This document shows, one piece after another, positions 50,334 to 60,857 of a stretch of 64,000 nucleotides of DNA. The notes beneath the pieces are model-generated. The model did not search any database. It was not told the DNA's origin and was given only the letters and a program-made list of their open reading frames with translations. The translations under genes and the position numbers were made by a program. How positions within the stretch are numbered: the stretch's first letter is position 1; the number at the start of each line of letters is the position of its first letter. Source of the stretch: Podocnemis expansa (Eukaryota > Chordata > Testudines > Podocnemididae); contig ML681981.1 in NCBI GenBank assembly GCA_007922195.1, forward strand, positions 17,157,861-17,221,860. Reading direction: 5' to 3'.

Positions 50334-51663
50334 GTAGGTGCCCCGGCAGCGGCGCGCGGAGCCCGGCCCCGCGCGCCGCCCGCGCCGTCTCACGCGCGCC
50401 CTGTCTGCCTTGCAGCTCGACGCGTGCGCGGAGGACGAGGACTGCGCCGCCGACGAGTTCTGCGCCGCGCCGCTCTGCCTCGCCTGTCGGAAACGTCGGA
50501 AGCGCTGCCAGCGCCACGCCATGTGCTGCCCCGGCAGCTACTGCAGCAACGGTGAGCGGCGGGCAAGGGTGTGCAGTTCGCGGGGCGGTGCTGCCGTGGG
50601 GCTTGGTGTGCAGCAGTGTGCCTCTAATTGCCCCGAGGGTGTGTGCACAAAAACTTTTCTTTGGGAGCACCAATATTAGCACTATTGAACTTTTTTGTGC
50701 ATGCTTTATTTTGTTGTGTGCGTGAGTTTCACGACCTGTGTGCATGCACACAGCTTAGAGGGAACAGTGGTGTGCAGCTCACTAGGATGGTGCAGTTGTC
50801 CTTGGGGTGCGGTTGGTTGGGGGGGTGTAGTTGTCCTTGGCCTGCGGTTCACTGGGCAGCAGTGCAGTTGTCCTTGGCCTGCAGTTCATTGGTGGGTGCA
50901 GTGGGGTATGGCTGTCTTATCTCAGGCCCTGGGTTTTGCTGACTCTTGCCTGGCTGTTCTTCCAGGGATCTGTGTGCCCACCGAGCACGACCACTTTCTG
51001 CCCGGGGAAATGGAGGAGATCATCACGGAGAGCTTCAGTCACGAGTATGGCACTGCAGATGTGCATCCCAAGAAGACCACATCCCCCTCCCGGATGCACC
51101 AGCTGAAAGGTAGGGAGGCTCTTAAAGTGGCACTTAGCCCCACAGCAGGATTCGTGTCTCCACCTTGTCCTGCAAGGCAGACGACTCATCTGGAAAAGAG
51201 CTCTAGCTGAGGCCCAGCCCAACAGAAGTGTGCCAAAAGTACCACCCCAAGAGCAGTGAGACTGCTAGTCTGCAGCTCTTAGCCCCCATTTCCCCTTGAC
51301 TGTGTCCTTCTGACTGGTCCTAGACAACAATCAGTTCAGATGGCAGGCTCTGGTTAAACTCTGCTTTTTGACTTCTGTAGTCCAGACAATTCACTTGTAA
51401 TTTTCTTTCTCACAGGTCAGGAAAGTACCATCTGTCTCCGCTCTTCTGACTGTGCGGCTGGACTGTGCTGTGCTCGTCACTTCTGGTCCAAGATTTGTAA
51501 ACCTGTCCTTAAGGAAGGCCAAGTGTGCACCAAACATCGAAGGAAAGGATCTCATGGCCTGGAGATCTTCCAGAGATGCTACTGTGGAGAAGGTCTCTCC
51601 TGTCGACTACAGAGAGATTATGCAACTAACTCTTCCAGGCTGCATACCTGCCAGAGACATTGA
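50139..51663 (+). CDS. DKK1: Dickkopf-1, secreted Wnt antagonist (complete)
   Basis: DKK1 is secreted, binds the co-receptors LRP5/6 and Kremen, and blocks canonical Wnt signalling. The coding sequence joins 50139-50333, 50416-50551, 50966-51109 and 51416-51663: 723 nt, 240 aa plus stop. The start ATG has A at -3 and opens a hydrophobic signal peptide with likely cleavage after ASA at residue 26. Next comes the LRP-binding motif NAIK, then the first cysteine-rich domain with ten cysteines, a linker, and the colipase-like second domain with ten cysteines. The protein ends [11 protein letters not shown], with the family's N-glycosylation site. Human DKK1 has 266 residues. The difference lies in a shorter N-terminal linker and a loop of the first cysteine domain that is about nine residues shorter, while all cysteines are kept. 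Other DKK members lack this RKRRKRC and [11 protein letters not shown] context together. Confidence 0.97.
50416..50551 (+). CDS. DKK1: DKK1 exon 2: first cysteine-rich domain
   Basis: The 136-nt exon follows CTGTCTGCCTTGCAG. It encodes [20 protein letters not shown] and then [25 protein letters not shown]. Between the third and fourth cysteines there are four residues (AAPL), against about 13 in human. The reading frame is intact and nine of the ten domain cysteines fall here; the tenth opens the next exon. Confidence 0.95.
50620..50771. repeat. Possible interspersed repeat fragment in DKK1 intron 2
   Basis: AT-rich insertion in a GC-rich setting, running from TGTGTGCACAAAAACTTTTC to CACACAGCTTAGAGGGAACA. 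The two ends carry related GTGTGCA/TGCACACA motifs. The change in base composition against both flanks suggests a transposed fragment; the family is not identified. Confidence 0.35.
50772..50906. repeat. Minisatellite in DKK1 intron 2
   Basis: Imperfect tandem units of 34-37 bp with the core GTGCAGTTGTCCTTGGCCTG begin at 50790, 50825 and 50862, with partial units on either side. It fills about a third of the 414-bp intron. Confidence 0.75.
50966..51109 (+). CDS. DKK1: DKK1 exon 3: interdomain linker
   Basis: The 144-nt exon follows GGCTGTTCTTCCAG and ends before GTAGGG. It encodes [36 protein letters not shown] and [11 protein letters not shown]. The EEIITESF core matches the EETITESF linker of the family. 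The rest of the linker is variable, as expected. Confidence 0.95.
51416..51663 (+). CDS. DKK1: DKK1 exon 4: second cysteine-rich domain and stop
   Basis: The 248-nt exon follows TTTTCTTTCTCACAG and ends TGA at 51661-51663. It encodes [80 protein letters not shown] and a final H. This is the LRP6/Kremen-binding colipase fold and is nearly invariant compared with other vertebrates. Confidence 0.97.
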
Positions 51664-52030
51664 ACTCCACTCCTCCTTAAGTATATGACTGAACTCTGGA
51701 GAGGTTTCCTGGGCTGTGCCTTGTGTTGGAAGCTCATCTCTAAGGATGTACAGATACAGCAGTTCCAAGAAGTACTCTTTCCCCTTCCTAAAGCTGGAAT
51801 ACAAGACTTGTTTCTTTAGGGAACTATTTGCAGTGACTAATTGCAGTAAATTACTGTGTTGTACATACTCAGTGTGGCACTTACCTGTACATATTCCAGA
51901 ACTTTATTTCTTCTAAAGGTGCTGCATTACCTGTAGTCTGACCCATTCTGTGTACACTGGTTCTATATCTTCCTGAGTCTGCACCATGTCTATGTGGAAG
52001 TGAAATAAATAACTTTCTTTAAAATATAAC
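51664..52030 (+). other. DKK1: DKK1 3' untranslated region
   Basis: AT-rich sequence from the stop codon to just beyond the poly(A) signal at 52004-52009, about 365 nt. It contains several TGTACAT/TTTATTT-type AU-rich stretches. The end point is inferred. Confidence 0.65.
52004..52009 (+). terminator. DKK1: DKK1 poly(A) signal
   Basis: AATAAA in GAAGTGAAATAAATAACTTT, followed by AT/T-rich sequence. It is the first canonical hexamer after the stop codon. Confidence 0.7.
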
Positions 52031-55000
52031 TGATAACCTTTCTGTACCTCTAAGACCCATCTGAAGTCAAGTTAAACACTAATAGTGTGTGTGCTGTACA
52101 ACTGACGTCCCTAATGGGTGTGTGCGTTCTAGGAACAATATGATGCATACAAACTGGCATGTCAAGGTCTGCTCAGGGAGAGATGCAGCAGTGGTTCAGA
52201 AAATTCCTGAAATGGTGGTGATCTCTGTTCCCTTTGCATCAGGCGTTCTAGGGTTAGGGAAACCATAAATGGTAAGTAGTAGGTGCTGTAAATGTGGAGT
52301 GGATCACATTTTCCCCACAGGGATGCATTTGCTTGTGACCTTAAATTCACGACCTTTGGTGCTGTATGCATTAATGAATACAATTCCTCTTGTCACATAC
52401 AAAATACATTTTAATAAACTTCCACCTCTGTGGGATTAGCTACCAACTGTTGTTTATGGGAAGTATACACTGCTTTGAGAGGGTATTCAAGAAAGCCAGA
52501 GCAAGCTAAAACTCCCCCCTAAATCCCTATTAGGAAGGGGTTATCAGCTCCCCCCCACACACACACACTCACCTGAAGCATAATGTGTGAAAACAATTTC
52601 TGCTGGCTAGGTTCACAACCCAATGTTTTTTTCAGGAGCGTGTATATCAGCCATTAAACCGAAGAAACTGGTGGCACCTGGGGAAAATTGCCATTGACTC
52701 CATCAAGCTACTCCATAATCCCATCAAGGACACAAAATTGCTGTGACTAATCATTTTTCTGCTAATGGTTTACTTTTGTGAACTTCAACTTTAAGGCAGT
52801 TTGTGAGAGATGCTCAGGAGTCTGGACTGCAAGTGCTTGAGGAAACTTCTCAAATCTTTGCTATGGCCTTGTTTTGTTTCCTAAATCCAAATTATGTGGA
52901 AGGCCTCTCCGGGCATGTGTGGGAGCAGCACTTCGTTATATATGAAGGCAGCTTAGGGCCTTTAATAGTGTATGAAGTGCACTCCCATAAACATGCTGAA
53001 ATGTAGCCTTTTTCCCTATGTGACCAATGTTACCGAAGTGAGTTCAGTTTCATCTTAAGTGGTTTCAGCCAAAAGTTTAGAATGGCATCAGGGATTGTAT
53101 TGAGTGACCAATGGAGCTATATCAGTGCACAGGACATTGGATTGTTTTTGGTGTTACCTTTTAGTGGTAAATTTCACTTTTGAGACTGAAATACTCCTGC
53201 AGAGCTTTAAATAATGATCAGGAAAATATAGTGCCCTCTAATCTTAGGTTGGAGTTTTGGGAAGATAGAGTAGAGGAGACGAAACAGGAGACCACTTGCC
53301 GCAGAGTGAAGAAAGAATCTTGAATCAGGCAGCACCAAACAGTTTTTGAAGGGCAAAAGTGGCATGTAACGCATCTTTCAAACCATACTACTCCAGGACA
53401 GGATATCAGGTTCACCTGGAAAATGGTAAAGGTGGTTTCTACAGAAAAAGGGCAAGAGCTCAGTATTTTACAAAATAATAAATACAGATGCAACTTGTCC
53501 ACATCCACTTGGTTATAAGGCCATTCATCACAGCCTTTGAATAAGCCAAGATGGTTTACAATGTCAAATGATCCAGTTGTGATGTAGGTTTTGATTTCTA
53601 CAGCCTAAATTAAAATCAAAAAGACATTTTGCAGATGCAAAATTTCAGAAGCATGTGGGCAGCATGTTTAATCACTTCATGTCTTTTAATTAGCATCAAA
53701 CGATGTAAGATACTAGTATAAAAAAAACAATATTTTTTTTCCACTTGTTACAATGAGACTGTGCCTGAAATGCCTCACTGAGCAATTCATCATTTCCAGG
53801 CTAAAGTTTAACATGGTTAATTATGTTGCTTGGGGCTTCTTTTATGCACTGAAACATTAAATGGTGTTCCTGCTACAATGATAACGTGGTGAGAGTGCAA
53901 AAGTCAGTCACCTTTGGGTTCGAATACTGACATTACCGGTAACATAAATTACATGGTCAGACACAATGGGTGTAAGTGATAAAGAAACTCAGTACTGACA
54001 TAACTTTGAGGGAAGTACAACACTGCCTACTTTGCTCTACATGCTCTTGTAAGGTTCCTCTACAGTCCTTTATACAAGACCAATTGATATGAATTAGCCA
54101 CAGGTTTGAGGGTTTTTTTGGGGCTGCTGTTGGTTTATAAAGGCAGTCATCAGTACAGGACCAGAGAGCTAGATTCACAAAAGTACTTTACTTTAACCAC
54201 CAAAGGCTCAGTTTTAGGCTTCAATTACTGGAAAAAAAAAATCCTGCTGAAACTTGAAGGCACTGGAACTCACTTGGCATTTACATGCTTTGCTGTAAAA
54301 GGTTCCTTTGTTTTGCCTTAGGTCATGTATAGTGGCTGCCTTTAGAGGCATTTCTCCTTTCTAAGCCCCAGAACAGTTCGCTAACCAAGGAAGCCAGGCA
54401 GTTGGCTGCCCAATATGTAGACGAACTTTTATCTGACAGTCCCACTCACAGATTCACATGAAACAGGTTGGCAGAGGCCCTCCTTCACGGTTTAGTTCAG
54501 TGTGCAGGGTCATCAGCAGTAAGGGGGCTAAACCTCCCCGGTGGCCAGGCTCCGTTCCACCAGCCAGGGAGGTAGGATGCACGGAAGGTAAAAATGAAAG
54601 CCCTAACTACCGGGCTGTGGAATAGGGTGATGCAGGGCAAGCCCCCCCCCGGTTGCTCCTGTTGAAGCTGTGCCATTGCACATAAACGGCCAGTGGAGCA
54701 GCATGCCTGGACTCTGCATCACCCACATACTGGGACACGGCTCTGACCACTAGGCCTCAGAGTCATTCTGGCACTACTGCGTGCTCGCTCGCTGACACTT
54801 TAACTGACAGATGGCAGCTGCTTAACAAAAAAAGTTGAGTGTAAGGGGCTAGCAGCCTCATGGCCATGTAAAGCACAGCATGGTGTATGCAATCTGCTCA
54901 TCCGGCGCTGAAGGTAAAGTGCCGACTGGGCTACCATGTCAGCTCTGTGCTGTGACCAAAAAAAAAAAAAAAAAATCAGCACACGTGTAAGAGTGGCAAA

Positions 55001-55259
55001 ACTGTGCTACCCTTACTTCTTCACTGCTGCTGGTGGCAGCACTGCCCTCAGAGGTAGGTGCCCAGGCCCAGCTGCCACATTTTTTGCTGCCCAGCATCAG
55101 GTAGCACCTGCTCCAGTCTCAGCAGCACCAACACCACTAACCCCCCCCCCCCCCCGGCAACCCGGCTGAGCAATATTGTGCGGAGCTCTACTTTTTCATG
55201 ACATAACTACCATTACACACAGCTACAAAAATATGCTGCCCCCCCCCCCCCCCCCCCCC
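52031..55259. other. Intergenic region downstream of DKK1
   Basis: No gene recognised in this 3.2-kb stretch. It contains a probable tRNA-derived SINE (54536-54780) and ends in poly(C) runs of 16 (55141-55156) and 21 bases directly before the assembly gap. A tRNA-like B-box string GGGTTCGAATACTGAC at about 53916 has no convincing cloverleaf. Confidence 0.7.
54536..54780 (-). mobile_element. Probable tRNA-derived SINE
   Basis: On the minus strand the element starts near GCCAGAATGACTCTGAGG and carries an A-box-like GGCCTAGTGGTCAGAG (54741-54756). It continues through GCTCCACTGGCCGTTTATGT and ends near CATCCTACCTCCCTGGCTGG. The layout resembles tRNA-derived SINEs of turtles (tortoise Pol III SINE type), recalled from general knowledge rather than aligned. 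The B box is degenerate and a poly(C) run lies inside. Confidence 0.45.
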
Positions 55260-55359
55260 NNNNNNNNNNNNNNNNNNNNNNNNNNNNNNNNNNNNNNNNN
55301 NNNNNNNNNNNNNNNNNNNNNNNNNNNNNNNNNNNNNNNNNNNNNNNNNNNNNNNNNNN
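55260..55359. other. Assembly gap of 100 N
   Basis: Exactly 100 N's, which is often a placeholder of unknown true length. It starts inside a run of 21 C's (55239-55259), so loss of sequence at the homopolymer is the likely cause. Confidence 0.98.
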
Positions 55360-58029
55360 CTGTGCTTTAAGCATAACTAGAGGTCTGTTGGAGGGCTTCT
55401 GCCCTCCCTATCACGCAGCTGTTTTTAAATTTAAAAAAAAAGTTTCCTCCCTGACAGCTACAGCATAGCATGATGATGAATTTTTGCATCATCCTGCCAC
55501 ATATAGGTTTAGTGCTCCATTCCTTAGTATATTAAGCCCTACTGTTATATAGGTCCCCATCGTCGTGGAGTGAGGTTGGGGGGGGGGGGGGGTGCGTGCA
55601 TGCGCGGGGGTTGATGCATTAAACAACACTCAGTGCTTGGGGTGAGAGACGGCAAGATTTCTCCTCCCCGATTACTTTTGTTTACCCAATAGCTTTCAAA
55701 AATACTCTCACAACAATGCTGGTGAACTATCAAAGAACCTTATGCTTTTGAAAGCAGAACAAGAACTAGGCTGTATAAAGGCAACATGCACTTTTGCTGA
55801 CGCTGGCAATTGTTTGTAAACAGTGCCACAAGGAGATTTATATGTGGCTTGCTATTAAGTAGGGTGAAATTCTCTCCTGTGCAGCAACCCTCCCCCTGCC
55901 CCAGCCAAGCGCAAGTTAACGGACGGCTACGGCATGTCTCACAGCTTAGTGCAGAGATGAGGTGCCCTGTTAGTGAAGCAGATGCAGCGCCAACCCTGAG
56001 CCATTCCCAGTCTTGTAGTTTAAGAGCTACAGACACGGCCTCCCCTGTTGATGACACACTGAAATGATAAACTGTAAAGCAGATACACTTTTTAATGTTT
56101 GTTTAAAAAAAAAAAATCTTTCTCTCAACCACCTTTGTTTCCTCCTGAAATTTGTTTTTGAAGTGTTATAATTAGCGTCCTACCCAATGCAGAGGCCTTT
56201 CTGATCCGTTTCACAGCCATAGGCTTTAAGAGTTAGTCAAGGTGAATTGTATGGGGGGGGGGGTCTCTTGCTCCCCCCACAAAAAAGGGGTGGGGGGCCC
56301 ACAAAGCTGCTGGGGGGGGGGGGCATGAGAGGGCAACCCTCACATTTGTGTCTACACTGCAGCAGCTCCAGCACTTTCTACAGCAGGGGCAGGAACCCAA
56401 AGCTAAAGCCCCTCTCTCTCTCCCTGCCCGCCCCCCCCGGTAGCCATGGAAAAAACAAGCCCTTGCCGTCCCCAACTGGGTCAGGACTACCGCGGAGGCA
56501 TGCCCAACAACATGGGGAAGATTGGTGCCACCACACCCTCCAGGCATCTGCTCTGGCTTCAGGAAGTGCTGGCAATGGAGCTGATTTTTTTTTTTTGTTG
56601 TCCCCTTAAGAGCAGCTGTGCATATGTGTCTGTGCGCATATGCATACAGGGAAGTGTCTGTACGATCCTGGCAGCAAGTACCTGGAGCTTGCAAAATGGT
56701 CGGCGTCTCCTGAGGCACACAGCCCTGCCTCTTCTTTGCCTTCCACTAGCTTGATTTCATGATCTGTCATATATTTTTCACAGGTCATAGAGGCCTAGTT
56801 ATAATCGTTTACATGCCAGACACATTTCTGATTAGCTATACAAGCAATATTTACAAATAGGTCACTAATGCTGCATCTTAGAAATTGCCAATTTGTTCCA
56901 TAACATGCTCATATTTGGGACGCTACCACTATTTACACAAAGTCAAAAAATGACAGGGCCTAGAGTAAAATGCAGTGTGCCCCATGTTGATTATGAGGCC
57001 GTTGAGCTCTAGGGTAAATTAGCATATATTTTTAGGTTCATCTGCCATGTTATAACTGTCCAAACAGTATTGCTGATTTATTTTAGGCTGCAATACAGGG
57101 ACACGTCCTTGCTCACGAATGCAATTATGTATGTGTTTAATTGCCAGTGAGACAACCACACTTAATGCATCTCCTGAATTGGAAGCTCAGTAACTAGAAC
57201 GTATGTAATTACCCCAGGCCTCTTCTGACATAGTGCCCCAGAGCAGGAAGAGCAGACTAAAAACAAAAACTAAACAACTGTGTTCAGCATTCAGCACCCC
57301 CCCCCCCACTTAACGGCATATCTAGCCACTAGACGACATTGTCTCCTTTAGCAGATGGTTTTTATAGTGCTGGAAAGCAGGACTGCCCTAAGGCTTTTTT
57401 GCTGCCCTTGGCTAGCAGGGACTTTGCCCCCCCCCCAGGCTGGGCACCACTGCCAGCAGAAGCTGGGTCCAGCGAGTGGCACAGTGGGCGGGGGGGGGGT
57501 GTCCTGCTGCCAGTGGGGAACAGAACAGACCCAGCTCAGCCCTTGGCGTCCCCTAATTGTTGGTGCCCCAGGCACCCACCTAGGTCTCCTCTATGGAAGA
57601 ACCAGCCCTGCTAAAAAGCAATGGATCAGGCGCACTAGCATCAATATTACTACAACTACTGTCTGGTAGTGTGATGTGCAATTAAAAAAAAAACAGGAGT
57701 GTGTAACATAATTAATAAACCATGTTTTATACTGCTGTGCTGGCAGCAACAATATAGCAGTGGTTTGGATTTTTTTTTTTTATTTTTGCTTCTGACGCAG
57801 ACCCACCCAGAGATTTCCAAAAACAATGTGAGCAAAGTGATTTATTTGTAGCAAGATAGTTGTGCCTACAGCATACCCAGCAAGCAACTGTTTAAAAAAC
57901 ATGAAAGCTCAGAACTGAGTGAGCAGGTGAAACGTGTCATGGCAGCAAGGCTACACAGAAAGGGGTTAATGCCAAAAAAACTCCACCACCTGCTTAAACT
58001 GTGCTATATGCTCCTCATTTGTTTGTTGG

Positions 58030-58410
58030 GTTCAGGCTGTGGTATACTTCAACCTTGATCTCATTTGATCTGGGCATAATCCATACAGGTGGCCTACCAT
58101 CTAATTATTTCATGCCTAATGAAAGGCACAGGTGTAAAGTATAGCTATTGTTTCGTGCAGTAACACATCTTTTTCTTTAAACAAAATAGCCACATTTCTG
58201 GTAACCCAAAGTGGTGTTTGTGGCTCCTTTTACCTTGTATTATTTCTTGTACTTGATCTTTATCTGTCTCTGATTTGTGTCCCTAATTAAAGCTTATAAT
58301 TGCGCTTGAGGGTAATTGAGAAACTGATAGGGAAGGCAATTGAAGACAGCAGGTCCTATGATCTTTGATCTTCTGTTTCACAGACTTTGTGGTTTGTTTT
58401 TAGTTACTAA
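58030..58410. promoter_or_regulatory. Candidate distal enhancer downstream of DKK1
   Basis: Repeat-free stretch with clustered factor-like motifs: CTTTGATC (58363-58370, TCF/LEF core), further TTGATCT strings, homeodomain-like TAATTA/TAATTG cores and the E-box CAGGTG. It lies 6-7 kb 3' of DKK1. Conservation cannot be judged from one sequence, so this is a candidate only. Confidence 0.25.
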
Positions 58411-59606
58411 CTTTTTTATTAAAGATAAGCAGAAGCATTGAGCATACCAGCTGGTTCTTTACATGTTAAAACTGTGTGTGTCAGGTATATAAAATTAGGG
58501 ACTATGCCAGTGCTGTGTTTTATTGGTTGTGCTACAGAAAGCCCTCACCCTCCCACACAATGGGGGGGGGGGCAACTAGAAAGGACAATGTTTATTGGCT
58601 TAGCCGTTCATAGCTAGTGCAGCACTTCATATGCATGTTAGCTGAACTGTGCAACCTGTACCCACTTCTGCGTATCAGTTGGGGGGGGGCAACTTTTAGG
58701 CTAGCAGTAGCTAGAGTCTCATGGTGACCTACACTGACAGGACTTCAATGATGGGCACAATCAATTTTGTTGACTAATCTAATCTCACAAATACGCTCCT
58801 CTATACAGCATTTGAAAGCTTATGTGTGAGAGGTATGTTGTGTAGCTTTCAAATGGTGCCTTTACCATAGACCCTGATGTCACATGGACACGCAACAGAT
58901 TATTCCATCCATTTTGCACTATTTACTTGTGTCTGTTAATTTATTTACCGCCATAAGATTAGATTACTTTAAAGGTCTTTCAAAGAAAGCTAACTGTTGC
59001 AGGCTGAACTACATCCTTCTGTCTACCAAACTCTTGCACGGATTGAGGCACAAAAGCAGCTGCCCTCAGGAAACTGCAGACTCCAGGCTTTGGCTAATGT
59101 TGCAAGCTTTCATTGTGGCCACTGCAGACTAAAAGATTGAAGCAGCATCATAGAAAAACACTTGTTTATTTGCAAGCTGGTCTTCTGGCCTGCTCACCAG
59201 AAGACCAGCCACAAAACACGTTTAGTTCCTGCTCCAGATTGTCGATAGCATCACTTAATGTTACTGGGCCTCACAGAGCAGTAAAATTGCTAGTGCATGC
59301 TAACAAAGAGTATGGCTACACTGTGTGTTTAAGCCAACTTAAGCACAGCCCTGGCTATGCTGCAGGACAATAAAGTCGACTTTAGCATCAGGTAAAGGCA
59401 ACTTTATTACCTCCACTTACAAAGTCAACTTTACAGTTAAGGCAACTTTGACTTAAGGCACTGTGGAGGAGAAGGCAACTTAATCGGATGAAGGCTGGCT
59501 AGAAGGCACAACACAGCTGGGCACATTCCCAGCTGTGTGGACCACAGCCAAACTCCCCATGTTCCCTGACTGTTCGCCCCCGGTCTAAGCTGGACCAGGC
59601 ATCACA

Positions 59607-59816
59607 GCCTGACCCGGCATTGCCCCTGTTTGCAGCCCACTCTGCATGTCTCCCCCATTCTCAGCTCAACCCTGCCTGTCTCGCACCTTCTCTGCCCAAA
59701 CCTGCGTGTCTCCCCTCTCTGCCCGACCCTGGGTGTCTCTCCCCAAACCCCTGTCTCCCCTTTCAGCCTGACCCTGCCTGTCTCCCCTCTCTGAGCAACC
59801 CTGTGTGTCTCCTCTT
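59607..59816. repeat. Degenerate C/T-rich minisatellite
   Basis: Imperfect units of roughly 27-32 bp with the pattern GCCTGACCCTGCCTGTCTCC and CTCTCTG recur at least five times. The purine/pyrimidine split between strands is marked. Unit boundaries are blurred. Confidence 0.6.
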
Positions 59817-59848
59817 ATCAAAGGCCCCCCCCCCCCCGATATTGTTGT

Positions 59849-59957
59849 AAAACAAACAAGGAGTCCAGAGGCACTGTTTCAGACTAACAAATTTATTTAT
59901 TGGATGAGCTTTCATGGGAGAAAAGTCCCACTTCATCAGACAGTTTGACGATGGGGG
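59849..59957. repeat. Dispersed repeat copy
   Basis: AAAACAAACAAGGAGTCCAG, CAGACTAACAAATTTATTTA, GAGCTTTCATGGGAGAAAAG and CCCACTTCATCAGAC match the copy at 37376 in order. A 13-C run lies just before it. Confidence 0.65.
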
Positions 59958-60644
59958 AATTTACAGAACGGTAGGAAATAAATGCAGGGGAGTAGAAGCT
60001 ATAGGATCAGGTCACAGTCTAACAGCAAATCAAAGCAGTTGTTAAGATTCAAACACTGGGAAATGGCACATGGAAAGAAAGGAAGCAAGCAAGAAAAAGA
60101 AAGTTACTATTTCTTTTAGATTAGATTGTGTGAAAGCAGGATTAAATCCTGACCATGGATTTTTTTTTCTCCATTATAACAGGTGATTTGACTTCACCTT
60201 CCTCTCTGTGCTGTTTCTTGGTGTTTAAGTCTCAACTATTGCTGCACCCTGCCCCCTGCACTGGCAGGGCCCCTGCTGCGCCTGTTCGAGAGCCAGAGGA
60301 GTCAGGGCAACACAGGGAGGGTGTGGAGTGCTGCGCTGGCACATCGCTGGGCTACATCAGGCTCCCTGGCCTCCTTGGGCTCCCTGTTGCCATACACAGT
60401 ATAAAGGGTGGTGTGGTCACTCATTTCCTGTAGTAAAGGAGAGGCCAGAAGAGTGGGGCACCTCTGCTGTGGTGCACTGTGGCCGACATACCCACAATGC
60501 ACCACTCCTAGGGCAGCCTAGCAGCTGCCAGTGGGCAGTCTCCTGGCAGTTTGAGTGTGAACATGCTAAGCCGGCTTAATAAAGTCTACTTTAAGCAGAC
60601 GACATTAAGCTGGCTTTACTGAGCCCTGTAGTGTAGACATATCC

Positions 60645-60857
60645 AAATTTATTTATCCCATGAGCTTTTGTGCAAGAAAATCCCACTTCATCAGACGCTT
60701 TGAAGATGGGGCACTTACACTAAGTTCCCCCAGCATCAAACCAGCTGACAAAGTGGGCTTTCGCCTAAGTTCATGCAATAAATAAATTTGTTAGGCTTTA
60801 AGTGCCACAGGACTCCTTGCTTGTTTTGCTAAACGTGGCTAACATGGTTACGGCTTT
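60645..60857. repeat. Dispersed repeat copy with both ends
   Basis: Starts AAATTTATTTATCCCATGAG, contains AAATCCCACTTCATCAGACG, then AAATTTGTTAGGCTTTAAGT, GCCACAGGACTCCTTGCTTG and GCTAACATGGTTACGGCT. The right end is the reverse complement of the AGCCGTGTTAG end seen at 11080, so the full element is palindromic. Confidence 0.6.

Larger units (their letters stand above)
48690..50600. promoter_or_regulatory. DKK1: CpG island over DKK1 promoter and 5' exons
   Basis: Strongly GC-rich sequence with frequent CpG from about 48690 to about 50600, in contrast to the AT-rich surroundings. It covers about 1.4 kb upstream of the DKK1 start codon, exon 1, intron 1 and exon 2. Long open frames here are a by-product of few stop codons in GC-rich DNA. 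Boundaries are by eye. Confidence 0.85.

Noticed and set aside
50162..50725. Alternative open frames through DKK1 exons 1 and 2
   Set aside because: They read through true introns in the wrong frame; the DKK1 frame with its cysteine pattern and splice sites explains this stretch.
53870..53960. tRNA gene suggested by GGGTTCGAATACTGAC
   Set aside because: It resembles a B box, but no matching A box at the right spacing and no acceptor stem could be built; at best it is an old SINE remnant.
55176..55370. Open frame running through the N gap
   Set aside because: It is an artefact of poly(C) reading as proline and of N's reading as unknown residues.
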